A DNA stretch of 64,000 nt from Nannocystis sp. (GCA_016712315.1 JADJRG010000025.1:1-64000), one strand, 5' to 3'; shown: positions 48,279 through 57,146, counted from the stretch's first letter. A program made the numbers and translations. Notes: generated by a model from the sequence alone, not told the origin.

Positions 48279-51200
48279 TCAAGGGCTCGCGGGCTCAAAA
48301 CCCACCCGAAAGCCGAAGTCGTCGTAGCGGTACCTGGACCTGAGCCTGCTGCGCTCGGCGGCCGCCCACAGCTTGTCGCTATGCCAACAATCTCCCCGAA
48401 GCGACCTCCACTCGGGATCGCCCTCCTCGTTCACCGGATCGCTAGCCTCATCCGCACGCAGCTCGTACGCCCGCTCGTGCCACACGTCCCGGCACCATTC
48501 CCACACGTTGCCGACGAGATCGAGGTGCCCGAAGGGCCCCGCCCCCTCCGGGCAGCTCCCCACCGGCGCCGTCGTCCCCCCTTTGCCCTTCCGCCCGAAC
48601 ACCGCGAGCCGCTCGCTCGGCCGCTCCTTCCCCCACGGGTACGGCCGCTCATCGTCGCCCCGCGCCGCGAACTCCCACTGCGCCTCGCTCGGCAGCACCG
48701 CCCGCAGCCCCGCGCCCTTCACCCCCGGCAGCCCCGAGAGCCACTCGCAGAACGCCGCCGCGTCGTCCCAGCTCACCCCGATCACCGGCCGCGTGTCTCC
48801 CTCGAAGCGCTCGTCCTTCCAGAGCCACGGCCGCCGATGCCCCGGGTTCGCCACAAGAAAGCGCTCGTACTGGAGGTTCGTCACCGGCGTCTCTCCCAGC
48901 CAGTAGGGCGAGAGCCTGACCCATCGGACAGGCTCCGCCGCGTTCGCCCCCCGCATCCCCATGCGAAAGCGCCCCTCCGGCACCCCCAGCGCCCGGATCC
49001 CCGTCTCCGGCTCGAAGAACACCGCCCCCTTCACGATCGCCGCCGCCGCCCCCACCTCTTCGACCGCGCCGCGGTCGAAGACCTCGAGGATCTGCACCCG
49101 TAGCTCACGGCACTCGCCCGCGCGAACGTCCACCCACCGCTGCACGGCCCCGTCTTCGTCGAGCTCGGCGGGCCACCGCGGCGCCTCTCCGCCCGCCCAC
49201 GCGCCGAAGATCCGCAGCCCCTCGCACGCCCACACCCCGAGGGCGTCGGCGTGCGCCGGCTCGCCGGAATACGCGGCTCCGTTCGCGTCGGCGATCACGA
49301 CGACGCCAGCGGCCTCGTCCGAGACCGCGTCGAGACGCTCCCCGCAGAGCGCCGCCACCTCCTCCAGCGCGCCGTCCTTCCCCCGCAGGAGCGCGTGTCC
49401 CTGGCTCTCCAGGGCGCTGGCGACCCGCATCGCCGTCTCCCGCTGGTCCTCGCGGAAGAGCAACGCCAGCAGCCGCGCTCGCGGGCCCGCCTCGACGCCC
49501 ACGCCCGCGCCCAGCGCCTCGTCCGTCGCGGGCAACCGCCGCCGCGTCGACTCGTGATGCCGGTCCACGAGCCGCTTCGCAAGCAGCTTCGCCTCCCCTC
49601 GCCCGGCCGCCGCCAGCTCCGCGGCCAGCGCATGGACATCTTCGTCGCCGACGAAGCGATCGAGGATCCCGAGGGCCGCGATCACCTCGGCCTCCGCCGG
49701 CTGCGGCCGCCGCCGCAAGTGCGCGACGAAGGGCGCCGCGCGGGCGGCGGGAGACTCGTAGATCCACTTGTGAATGAGCTCGCTGTGCCGCGGCCAGCCG
49801 CGATCGATCTCCAGGAGCTTGCTGACCAGCGCCTCGAACATGCCTGCGCTCGGCAGCGCGACCATGAGCCGGCTGACCTCGTGCCACCACGAGTCATCGA
49901 GCGCCCGGGCGACCGCGTCGAGCGACGCGCCCCGCACCGCGCCGATGTGAGCCGCGGCCAGGTACTCCTGCATCCCCAGGTGGAAGAAGCCGAGGTGCCC
50001 GACCCCGAACTCCCGCAGGATCCCCGAGCCCTCCAGGAGCCACCGGATCGCCTCGCGCGCCCGCCTCGAATCCTTGCGGAGCTCGCCGAGCCGCCTCCCC
50101 GCCTCGTGGATCAAGGTCGCCCGCGGCATATCGTCGCGCTCGCCAGCGCTGTGGAGCGCATGCGCGAGGCGCTGCACCACCGCGGTCGCGGTCGTCAGGT
50201 CGAAGGGCGGCTCCTTCCACCGCCCCCCCACCTTGCCCCACCGGCTCAGCATGACCTTGAGGCACTCCTCGTAGAAGGCGACCCGGCTCTCCGGCATCTC
50301 CCGCCCGGAGTTGACGATCACGCAGACCAGCGTGAGCAGGAGCGGCGTGCTCTTCATGACGTCCCGCCGCCGCTCGACGAAGAGCGGCCCCCGCAGCGCC
50401 TCGCAGAGACGCACGCCGCGGGCCCGCGCCTCACCCGCGCCGATCGACGGCATCGCCCCAGGCGCCGCCTCGAACCACTGCATCACCAACTTCTCGGCCT
50501 GGTCATCGCTCAGCGGCTGGAGGTCGAAGGGCAGGAAGCGCCCCGAGAGCCGCACCTTGCCGCGGTAGCCGGTGTAGCGGCTCGACACGATCGCCCGCGC
50601 CTCCTTCGCCCCGAGCAGCGCCCCGTCGAGGTAGGCGCAGAGGTGCGCCCGCTCCGACTCCTGCGCGACCTCGTCGAGGCCATCGGCGAGCACGAGGAGC
50701 CGGCCGTACCGCCACAGCTCCTCGCCGAGCGCCCGATCCAGGGGCCGATCCTTGTCAGCGATCGCCAGCTCATCGCCGATCCACTCGCCGATCCCCCGCC
50801 CCGCGACGCCCGCGAAGTGCCGCAGCGGCAGCCACACCGGCAGCGTCCCCGCCGCGAGCCCCATCCTCACCGCGTCGTCGCGCACCTCGAAGAGGATCTT
50901 CTGCAGCGCCGTCGTCTTCCCCGACCCCGGGTGCCCCAGGATCAACGCGTGCCGGCTCGGCAGCCCGTGAAGGATCGCCTCCACATCGATCGTCGTCGCC
51001 GCTTCCTCCTCCTCGTGCCGCTCTTTCGCCGCCCCGAAGCTCGCGCGCCCCTGCACGATCACCTGCTGTTGGATCGTCGCCCCCGCGTTGTCGACCTTCA
51101 CCTCGCCGCCCGGTGGTGCCCACCGCCCCGGCCGCCGCCGCGCCCCCTCGCGCACGCCGTCGCTCGCCGGCATCACCTGGCAGGCGTCGCTCGGCGCCGC

Positions 51201-51827
51201 CCGCAGCGCCACATAGATCGCCGAAAGGTCCAGCTTCATCTCCCCGCCCGCGACCCCGATCATGTCCACCTTCGCCTCGCGCCTCGCCAACCAGGCGCGG
51301 TACGTCTTCACCGCGACCGGCTCCTCCACCGCCACCCGCGTCGCCGCGCCTCCGCGCACCTCCGACAACTCCGGCGCTCGCAGCCCTTTGCCCCGCGTCG
51401 GCCGCCCTGACGCCGTCTCCCCCCGCAGCCCCGCCGCCAGCTCGCGCAGCGCCGCAAAATACGCCTCGCCACTCTTCCCGCGGAAGTCGACCCACGCCCG
51501 CGTCGCCAGCATCGCCGGCATCTCCGCGGCCTCATAGAGCACCGGCACGATCCGCATCCCGCGTCCCACCGCCTCGCCCATCATCGCCGCGTACTCCTCC
51601 CGCACCCACGGCCGCCCGAGCGCCGCCGGCGACACCACCACCACCCCGCAACGGCTCTTCTTCACCCCCTCCTCGAGCGCCAGCGTCACCACTGCCCCCG
51701 GCCCCACCTCCCACGCGTCGAAAAACACCTCGAACCCCAGCTCGTACAGGTTCTCCGCCAGCACCGTCACCCACGCCCGGTCCTCCCGGGCATAGGAGAT
51801 AAAGAGATCCCACTCTGCCGCGCTCAC
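48279..51827 (-). CDS. TIR-NACHT-FGE protein, DGR target 2
   Basis: 1182 residues, intact. TIR domain (1-140: WDLFISYAREDRAWV, VVVVSPAALGRPWVREEYAAM); linker with KVDMIGVAGGEMKLDLSAIYVALRA, the pre-NACHT pattern; NAGATIQQQVIVQG (about 247-262), shared with target 1. NACHT: GHPGSGKTT about 298, LLVLADGLDEV about 377, SSRYTGYR. A helical region with FFHLGMQEYLAAAHIG and HEAT-like parts follows. The FGE/C-lectin domain (about 930-1182: SWDDAAAFCEWL, VLPSEAQWEFAARG, LVGNVWEWC, LRGDCWHSD, GFRVGFEPASP) carries VR2. TIR domains of this class usually cleave NAD. Likely an NLR-like phage sensor with DGR-tuned recognition surface. Confidence 0.92.
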   Translation of the reverse strand: MSAAEWDLFISYAREDRAWVTVLAENLYELGFEVFFDAWEVGPGAVVTLALEEGVKKSRCGVVVVSPAALGRPWVREEYAAMMGEAVGRGMRIVPVLYEAAEMPAMLATRAWVDFRGKSGEAYFAALRELAAGLRGETASGRPTRGKGLRAPELSEVRGGAATRVAVEEPVAVKTYRAWLARREAKVDMIGVAGGEMKLDLSAIYVALRAAPSDACQVMPASDGVREGARRRPGRWAPPGGEVKVDNAGATIQQQVIVQGRASFGAAKERHEEEEAATTIDVEAILHGLPSRHALILGHPGSGKTTALQKILFEVRDDAVRMGLAAGTLPVWLPLRHFAGVAGRGIGEWIGDELAIADKDRPLDRALGEELWRYGRLLVLADGLDEVAQESERAHLCAYLDGALLGAKEARAIVSSRYTGYRGKVRLSGRFLPFDLQPLSDDQAEKLVMQWFEAAPGAMPSIGAGEARARGVRLCEALRGPLFVERRRDVMKSTPLLLTLVCVIVNSGREMPESRVAFYEECLKVMLSRWGKVGGRWKEPPFDLTTATAVVQRLAHALHSAGERDDMPRATLIHEAGRRLGELRKDSRRAREAIRWLLEGSGILREFGVGHLGFFHLGMQEYLAAAHIGAVRGASLDAVARALDDSWWHEVSRLMVALPSAGMFEALVSKLLEIDRGWPRHSELIHKWIYESPAARAAPFVAHLRRRPQPAEAEVIAALGILDRFVGDEDVHALAAELAAAGRGEAKLLAKRLVDRHHESTRRRLPATDEALGAGVGVEAGPRARLLALLFREDQRETAMRVASALESQGHALLRGKDGALEEVAALCGERLDAVSDEAAGVVVIADANGAAYSGEPAHADALGVWACEGLRIFGAWAGGEAPRWPAELDEDGAVQRWVDVRAGECRELRVQILEVFDRGAVEEVGAAAAIVKGAVFFEPETGIRALGVPEGRFRMGMRGANAAEPVRWVRLSPYWLGETPVTNLQYERFLVANPGHRRPWLWKDERFEGDTRPVIGVSWDDAAAFCEWLSGLPGVKGAGLRAVLPSEAQWEFAARGDDERPYPWGKERPSERLAVFGRKGKGGTTAPVGSCPEGAGPFGHLDLVGNVWEWCRDVWHERAYELRADEASDPVNEEGDPEWRSLRGDCWHSDKLWAAAERSRLRSRYRYDDFGFRVGFEPASP
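48287..48366 (-). repeat. DGR variable repeat VR2
   Basis: 80 bp on the minus strand aligned without gaps to the TR; 8 substitutions, all at template adenines (A-to-T five times, A-to-G twice, A-to-C once). It encodes the last 27 or so residues of target 2. VR1 and VR2 differ from each other, as expected of independent mutagenesis. Confidence 0.95.
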
Positions 51828-52004
51828 CGGGCCTATCGTACAGCCCGCGCGCGATCACGACCACACCGGCCGAAGTCCACGGCCCCGCCGCACCCCGACT
51901 CGCAGGCGCATCCGCAGCCCCAGCGACACCGGCCTGGCCGATCGGCCCGGCACCGCGTGGGCACGCCGCGGCGAAGTCGCGCCCTCGGTCGCCGCACGCG
52001 GGCG

Positions 52005-52910
52005 CTACTTCGTCTTCAAGGCCGACCAGATCTCGCTCGCCAGCCTGCCGGCGGCGTCCACTCCTGCGAGCTTCTCCAGCTTCGCCGCGAGCTGACGGTT
52101 GGCCTCACCGGCCTGCTCCAGCGCCCCCTGGACCCGCATCTTCTCCGCCTGCTCGCGGGCGAGCGCCGCTCGCAGCGGTTCGACCTCACCCCGCGACCTC
52201 AGCAGCTCCTCCTCGAGCGCCTCATGCACCCCCCGGAGCCGCCGCAGCTCCGCGTCCGCCCCCGCGAGCCCGGCCGCGTCGAGGAGCACCCGATCGAGCG
52301 CCGCACCCTTCTCCGCCAGCGCGCGCCCGAGCGCCTCCTCGCGCGCGCGACCCTCCGCCGCTGCCGCGCGCTCGTTCGCCAACTTCGCCGCGAGCTGGTC
52401 GGCCTCTGCCGCCACATCCTCCCGGCTCCGCCGCCCGCCGCCTCTGCGTCGCGGCGGCGGCTCGCACACCTCGAGCTGACTCGCCGGCGTCCGCCGCTGG
52501 ATCTTCCCGAGGATCGCCGGGTCGAGCGCGTGGACGATCCACAGCGTCCAGTGCCGCTTGCCCCGCGCCTCGAAGAGCGGCGACCGCTCCGCGATCAGCC
52601 GCGGCACCGCCCGCATCACCCGCGGGCTCGGCATCTCCCCCAGGATCCCGAAATCAACCGCCAGCGAGAACACCTCCGGCCCAGTCCCCGAGAGATCAGG
52701 GACCCGCCGCCGACAGGCGTCCGGAAGCCCCGCGAGGAGCTGCGCCGCGAACGAGACGCCGAGCTCCCCCCGCGGCAGCATCGTCGTCACGAAGCGACAG
52801 TGTCCGGCGAGCCATCGAAGCCCGCCTTCAAGGTCCTGCACCTGCGAAGCGACCCCGAAATTCTCGACCCCACGTCCACCGCCACCACGCGACTCGCCTG
52901 CCATCGCCAT
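52005..52910 (-). CDS. Coiled-coil protein, paralogue of the gene at 25159
   Basis: About 301 residues. The N-terminal domain (MLPRGELGV, LLAGLPDACRRRVPDL, AVDFGILGEMPSPRVMRAVPRLIAERSPL, HWTLWIVHALDPAIL) aligns with the protein at 25159. The C-terminal coiled coil (EADQLAAKLANERAAAAEGRAREEAL through ANRQLAAKLEKLAG) is shorter. I prefer the ATG at 52910 over upstream starts, since the 17-bp repeats lie before it. It lies 178 bp downstream of nothing obvious and is head-to-tail with the TIR-NACHT gene start, both on the minus strand. Function unknown; a defence link is suggested by position only. Confidence 0.65.
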   Translation of the reverse strand: MAMAGESRGGGGRGVENFGVASQVQDLEGGLRWLAGHCRFVTTMLPRGELGVSFAAQLLAGLPDACRRRVPDLSGTGPEVFSLAVDFGILGEMPSPRVMRAVPRLIAERSPLFEARGKRHWTLWIVHALDPAILGKIQRRTPASQLEVCEPPPRRRGGGRRSREDVAAEADQLAAKLANERAAAAEGRAREEALGRALAEKGAALDRVLLDAAGLAGADAELRRLRGVHEALEEELLRSRGEVEPLRAALAREQAEKMRVQGALEQAGEANRQLAAKLEKLAGVDAAGRLASEIWSALKTK

Positions 52911-53452
52911 CGCCCCCCCTCGCCGGACCCCGTCGCCCCGGTATCCGAAGCGACACCGATCCAGCACCCAGACTGACAGCCCTCGCGTCCCCCGTCGATA
53001 CCCGAAGTCCCCGCCGCGAGTACCCGAAGCGACACCGCATGCGACACGTACGCCAGCGCGCGCTGGCCCGAGCCCGCGCGCGCGTGACCGTCGAAGCCGA
53101 GCGCGCGGACGCGCCGCTCAAAGCGCCGAAGACGTGGGCCTGGTCGTCGCCGCACTCGCTCGTCGACTCGCGTCGGCGAGCGCCGCGGCCGAACGCCTCC
53201 GTGGTCGGGCGCCCGCGTTGAGAGCCCGAGCTCCTTCACCGCTCGCGCGACATCGCCCGCGTGCTCTACGGCGCCCGCGCTCCACCGCCGCCACCGCCGC
53301 CCTATGGTCCGGGCCAAGTCTTGCCAGGGCGCCGCAATGCGCCGGGCGGGTTCGGCAGCGATCTCAGTGACTTGGAGAGCGACCGCGCGCGGTGGAGCAG
53401 ATGCAGCGCAGCGCGCCATGCCCGCATACGCGCACCCGTGTGTCAGGTCGCG
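52911..53452. other. Region without supportable gene; contains direct repeats
   Basis: Open frames on the minus strand have no family pattern. TATCCGAAGCGACACCG (52942-52958) and TACCCGAAGCGACACCG (53022-53038) are 17-bp direct repeats differing at one base, with a partial TACCCGAAG copy between at about 53001. They sit 30-130 bp before the coiled-coil gene start, so an operator or promoter role is possible. Confidence 0.4.
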
Positions 53453-53680
53453 CTATTTCCGTGATCTCGGGTCGCGCTCGAAGCGGGGTTTTGCTGGCGG
53501 GAGCGGGGGCGGGCTGTGTGGCTCGAGGTGCAGCAGGATGATCGCCGAGTTCATGATCGACGCGTCGATCCTCGGCTGCTCCCGCTCGTCGGCGAGGACG
53601 AGGGCGAGCCGGAGGAGGTGGCTGATGAGCCGCGGGAGCCCGCGGGCGGCGCGGAGGAGCATCGCCCGCGCATCGTCGAA
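53453..53680 (-). pseudogene. C-terminal fragment of an ExeA/TniB-like ATPase
   Basis: FDDARAMLLRAARGLPRLISHLLRLALVLADEREQPRIDASIMNSAI is the lid segment of ExeA/TniB/IstB-type AAA ATPases (RGLPRLIN-L-LAL-A). No Walker motifs precede it on this strand. A remnant, possibly of a Tn7-like or general-secretion-like ATPase. Confidence 0.45.
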
Positions 53681-53763
53681 TTTGCCGCCCTCGGGCCGGG
53701 GGTTCCCTCCGCGCTTCGTCCGTGATCTCTGAGGTCCAAACCCCAGCCTCAGCTTGACCAGAA

Positions 53764-53888
53764 TGGTGGTGGTTCTACGGGTTCAGATCGACCCGACACA
53801 CCCGGGCGTCTACGTCCCGCGCCAGACCCACGACTGCGACGCGGCGGTTCTTGTGCGCCGGCATCTGACACAGCGGCCCTCGTCATGA
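53764..53888 (+). CDS. Tiny protein coupled to P-loop fragment
   Basis: 41 residues (MVVVLRVQIDPTHPGVYVPR...), with its TGA overlapping the next ATG (ATGA). No family recognised. The overlap is the only support that it is translated. Confidence 0.25.
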
Positions 53889-54070
53889 ACACCCGCGGCA
53901 CCCGTCACCTGCTCATCGGCCCCCTCGGCGCCGGCAAGACCACCTACGCCCGCCGACACATCGTCCGAAAGCGGATCGAACGTGAGGCGCTACTACCAGC
54001 ACGCCTGCCCCAACCCCTAACACCCCCTCCCAGAGCCCCGCACTACGCGGTGGGTCGGACGGATACCTGA
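53885..54070 (+). CDS. Truncated P-loop protein
   Basis: 61 residues, beginning MNTRGTRHLLIGPLGAGKTTYARRHIVRKR. GPLGAGKT is a Walker A motif as in zeta-toxin or small-molecule kinases. The rest is Pro-rich and without family pattern, so this is likely the surviving 5' end of a longer gene. Confidence 0.4.
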   Translation: MNTRGTRHLLIGPLGAGKTTYARRHIVRKRIEREALLPARLPQPLTPPPRAPHYAVGRTDT

Positions 54071-54151
54071 GCGCGCCTCCGAAGTCTGGGAGCCCCCTGG
54101 GGAGACCGAGCGCTAGCTAGGCGTGGCCGCTCGTCGACGTATAACCCTCCT

Positions 54152-54192
54152 CAAAAAAGCGCGGCCGAGCCAGTCAATGCCAGCTCGGCCGC
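54152..54192 (-). terminator. Rho-independent terminator
   Basis: On the minus strand GCGGCCGAGC and GCTCGGCCGC form a perfect 10-bp stem with a 12-base loop, followed by GCTTTTTTGAGG. It lies 40 bp after the Cys-rich lipoprotein gene and ends it. Confidence 0.8.
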
Positions 54193-54231
54193 GACCGACG
54201 AGCGGAGCCTCACGGCTCACACCCGCCGCGG

Positions 54232-54954
54232 CTACACGTCGCAGATCTGAAAGCGCTTGTTATCGCACCTCGACCCGCTGCACTGCACCCCACGCACCTT
54301 CCACCCGGCGTTCAGCCACAGCGTGCCGCCGTTTTCCTCGGAGACCCACCCCGTCCACCAGCAGTTGATCGGCACCTTTGGGAAATAGACCCCGGAGAAC
54401 GTAGATGTGCACTGCAGGCTAATCTTGTCGCAGTTCCCGCCCTGGCAGACGATCCCCGTGACGCGTGAGTTGATCGGGCAGCCGCCAAACCCGCCGCCTT
54501 CCTCCGAGAAATACGGCGTCCAGTACGTGTGCAACGCGGGGACATTCGCCGCCGTGCAGTGCAGCCGCACATTGTCGCACTTCCCCCCGCTACAACCAAA
54601 CCCAGTCAGCACGCTCCCAGGGTCGCACACCACCGGCGGCCCCTCCTCCGAGGTCCACGGAGTCCACCCCGACTTCACCTCTTGCGGCGCCACATCCCCA
54701 TCCTCCACCATCCCCTCCTGCACCGGCGTCTCCCCCGCCCCCGGCGCCCCCCCCTCTCGCACCTCGCCCGCCCGCAGATCCTCCTCCGCCACCACCACCG
54801 CCCCCTCGTCCTCCACATCGACCATCTCCTGCGCATCACACCCCATCACCATCACCCACGCCAGCCCCACCGCCCACACCCGCCCACACGTCCCATACCC
54901 GGAGTTCCTCTCAAAAAGCCCGCTCTTCAGAAGCTTCGTCGTCTCGCGCATCAT
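54232..54954 (-). CDS. Cys-rich repeat lipoprotein
   Basis: About 240 residues. GAAGGAACG precedes ATG 54954. The signal region ends VMVMGCDAQE (lipobox Cys). An acidic linker leads to three repeats of TGxxCxGGxCDxxxLxC form (TGFGCSGGKCDNVRLHC, TGIVCQGGNCDKISLQC, RGVQCSGSRCDNKRFQIC), each near a W-T-x-(Y/W)-x-SEE motif. Such repeats occur in myxobacterial secreted proteins; function unknown. Own terminator downstream. Confidence 0.7.
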   Translation of the reverse strand: MMRETTKLLKSGLFERNSGYGTCGRVWAVGLAWVMVMGCDAQEMVDVEDEGAVVVAEEDLRAGEVREGGAPGAGETPVQEGMVEDGDVAPQEVKSGWTPWTSEEGPPVVCDPGSVLTGFGCSGGKCDNVRLHCTAANVPALHTYWTPYFSEEGGGFGGCPINSRVTGIVCQGGNCDKISLQCTSTFSGVYFPKVPINCWWTGWVSEENGGTLWLNAGWKVRGVQCSGSRCDNKRFQICDV

Positions 54955-55065
54955 CGTTCCTTCGGTAACAAGTCCTCGACGCAACATCGCGTCCCAGACC
55001 TAGTTCCCGACCACCCGCCCCCGGATCCGAAATGATCGCCTCCTCGCGTCACCCCTTCACGCCTC

Positions 55066-55965
55066 TCAGGTAGTCGACTCGCTCCCGATCAGCTTTCTGA
55101 CCTCGGCCTGGCACGCGCGCAGAAAAATGTCGTAGCTCGGAAGGCTGCTTTGATCCTTCCTTAGCTCACTCCTAAGCTCACCGAGCGCTCGAATTTCTCC
55201 CACTTGCCTCGCCCCGAAACCTGCGCGCATCGCATGCTTCAAATTAGTCGACTTGTCGAGCAGGTCATGCCACTGATTTGCCAAGCGACTATGGCTACCG
55301 CTTCGACCTTTGTCGAACATCTCGAACAGATGGGACATCGAGCTATGATATCGAGCATATGTCATCGCGTCCAGTCGGATAATTCTTAGTTCCTTTTGCT
55401 CGGGCGACATCTCGCTTCGCATCGCAGGTGGGTTGACCTGCCCGGCTTGGGCCGCCACGTAAACCTCGGAGGCCGCCAGCAGCTTCTCGGCGCGCTCGAC
55501 CGCGACATTTGGGCTTACTGGTCTCACAAGGGCCAGCCCCAAGTCCTCAATAAAACGAACGATCTCCCCAATCGGATTGGGTCCACCGAGCAGCAGCGAC
55601 TTAGTGCCGCCATAAGGCCCTAACGCTGCTGGCGTTATTGGTGGAACCATGATTAAGAACAGACTGCTCGTCGTCTTCGGAGTCCGCGCATTGAGCGAGG
55701 TCCATAGCTCCCACTGACAAAAAGGACGCTGACTATAGCGTTGGGTAATCAGCGCGATAAAGATCTGAGCGTCGTCGAGCTCTTGTTGGAGTAGCCCGGG
55801 AACACTTACACCCGCAGGTGCCTGGTAGGCGGGCGTCGAAGTGCAGCGCAACTCTTCATCACGCACTTGATAACAGATACGAATCAGGTCTACGAAGGCA
55901 TCCTTCAGAACCGAGTCTTCATGCGCATGGGAGAGGAAAATCCTGCTCGATTTAACTGTACTCAT
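55066..55965 (-). CDS. Stand-alone TIR-domain protein
   Basis: 299 residues, intact. The N-terminal TIR domain begins SSRIFLSHAHEDSVLKDAFVDLI, with IFIALITQRYSQRPFCQWELW holding the Glu expected for NAD cleavage. The middle and C-terminal parts are helical (LDAMTYARYHSSMSHLFEMFDKGRSG) without known family. Third-position GC is clearly lower than in neighbours, a sign of transfer. Likely an abortive-infection effector. No partner gene is obvious, so activation is unknown. Confidence 0.75.
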   Translation of the reverse strand: MSTVKSSRIFLSHAHEDSVLKDAFVDLIRICYQVRDEELRCTSTPAYQAPAGVSVPGLLQQELDDAQIFIALITQRYSQRPFCQWELWTSLNARTPKTTSSLFLIMVPPITPAALGPYGGTKSLLLGGPNPIGEIVRFIEDLGLALVRPVSPNVAVERAEKLLAASEVYVAAQAGQVNPPAMRSEMSPEQKELRIIRLDAMTYARYHSSMSHLFEMFDKGRSGSHSRLANQWHDLLDKSTNLKHAMRAGFGARQVGEIRALGELRSELRKDQSSLPSYDIFLRACQAEVRKLIGSESTT

Positions 55966-56060
55966 TTTTGAGTCTCATCAGGAGCACACAGAGGCGCAGC
56001 AATCCGGGTTCACCCTCTTGAACGAGACGACCAAGTGGTGAACCAAGGAGTTGCGGCCGA

Positions 56061-57146
56061 TCAGTGCAGGACACGCGGTCTCACCGCCCAGCCCAGTCCC
56101 TTCGCCGACAAATCGGCCCCAGTCTCGGAGATTGGAACGGACTTCTCACCCTCATACGAACGAGAATTGCCGCTCCACGCTGCAGAGTACTGCTCTCGTT
56201 TGTACACCCTCCGATTCCGACGAGAGAGCGGGTCAGCGACACACCACCTGAGCGTGCGGTCTGCCCCCTCGACACAATTGCCCCTCGCACTCCGACGAGA
56301 ATCCGGGCAGCACTCCCCCTTCCGCGCGGACAGAGCATAACCCGCTAGCTGGATGAATTGACGGCATGGGCCGACCGGGAACTGCACACCATGAGACCAG
56401 ATAGAAGGATGCACGTCCTTCCGCCCCGGATTGAGCACATCGACCCTCGCAGATAAGTCGTCGTTCGCGCCCAAAGGGAGACCGATCCGTTGATGCGAGA
56501 GATGAAAAGGACGACGGAGATCCCACGCAGCCACGCTCCAGATGCCGACCATCCGAAATAGCCTCGCGGCGAGTAGCTCTCCACCGCGCCTCGCGGGCTT
56601 CCCGACCAACCGAATACGGAGCGAAAGCCGCCGGTCCACCACGACGCTGGCGGGGGTGGGCTTGCCCCCCGTGCGCAGGAGAAACGGGTAGGGGAGGGCG
56701 CGCTGGATGTAATGGGCCACACCAATCAGTTCATGAACTTGCATGTACACTGCCGCGCACAAAAAAAACCTGGCCCACTTGACATCCTCATCCGTGGCCG
56801 CATCGACATCTGCTGACCTGGTAGCGAACTGCGGGCGGCACACCGTGCAGCAATAGACCTCGCGCACCCCGCTGTCCAGCGCCGCGCTCCTGTCGCTTGC
56901 CGGCACCTGTACGTTGGCCACCACCTGTCCGTTGACCAGCACCTGTACGTCGACCAGCCCCTGTACGTTGACCAGCACCTTCACGTTGGCCAGTGCGCTG
57001 GGGGTGGAGATCACCCGAGACATGATATCCGACTGCCCCCCCCCCGCACGCGCTCGATCTCTTCCTCCGTGGCCGGCAGGAAAAAAACACTCCGCGCGCT
57101 CGATGTCTTCCTCGGTCCAGTCGAGGATGTAGCTCTTGGCAGACAT
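56061..57146 (-). CDS. Hypothetical protein with hexapeptide repeats, unknown
   Basis: Begins MSAKSYILDWTEEDIERAECFF. A T7 and a G9 run (57035-57090) each shift the frame, compensating one another. Then five hexapeptides of LVNVQV type (LANVKV, LVNVQG, LVDVQV, LVNGQV, VANVQV), a DNA repeat of 18 bp, possibly a short beta-helix. The rest (WARFFLCAAVYMQVHELIGVAHYI, DVHPSIWSHGVQFPVGPC) matches nothing I know. Codon use is like the TIR gene, suggesting one imported block. Translation past residue 250 is uncertain. Confidence 0.4.
   Translation of the reverse strand: MSAKSYILDWTEEDIERAECFFPAGHGGRDRARAGGGQSDIMSRVISTPSALANVKVLVNVQGLVDVQVLVNGQVVANVQVPASDRSAALDSGVREVYCCTVCRPQFATRSADVDAATDEDVKWARFFLCAAVYMQVHELIGVAHYIQRALPYPFLLRTGGKPTPASVVVDRRLSLRIRLVGKPARRGGELLAARLFRMVGIWSVAAWDLRRPFHLSHQRIGLPLGANDDLSARVDVLNPGRKDVHPSIWSHGVQFPVGPCRQFIQLAGYALSARKGECCPDSRRSARGNCVEGADRTLRWCVADPLSRRNRRVYKREQYSAAWSGNSRSYEGEKSVPISETGADLSAKGLGWAVRPRVLH

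Larger units (their letters stand above)
48180..48366. repeat. Inverted repeat, right copy (partner 45591-45776)
   Basis: Contains VR2 and its downstream flank in inverted orientation to the left copy. It shares the hairpin, the GGTGACCTGAAG block and the final GTCGAC palindrome, so the similarity runs far beyond the coding ends. Confidence 0.85.

Noticed and set aside
49251..51410. 719-codon open frame opposite the TIR-NACHT gene
   Set aside because: Arg/Pro-rich antisense shadow; the minus strand has clear domain motifs.
52787..53419. Minus-strand open frame upstream of the coiled-coil gene
   Set aside because: No family pattern; it contains the direct repeats and overlaps the real start of the downstream gene in another frame.
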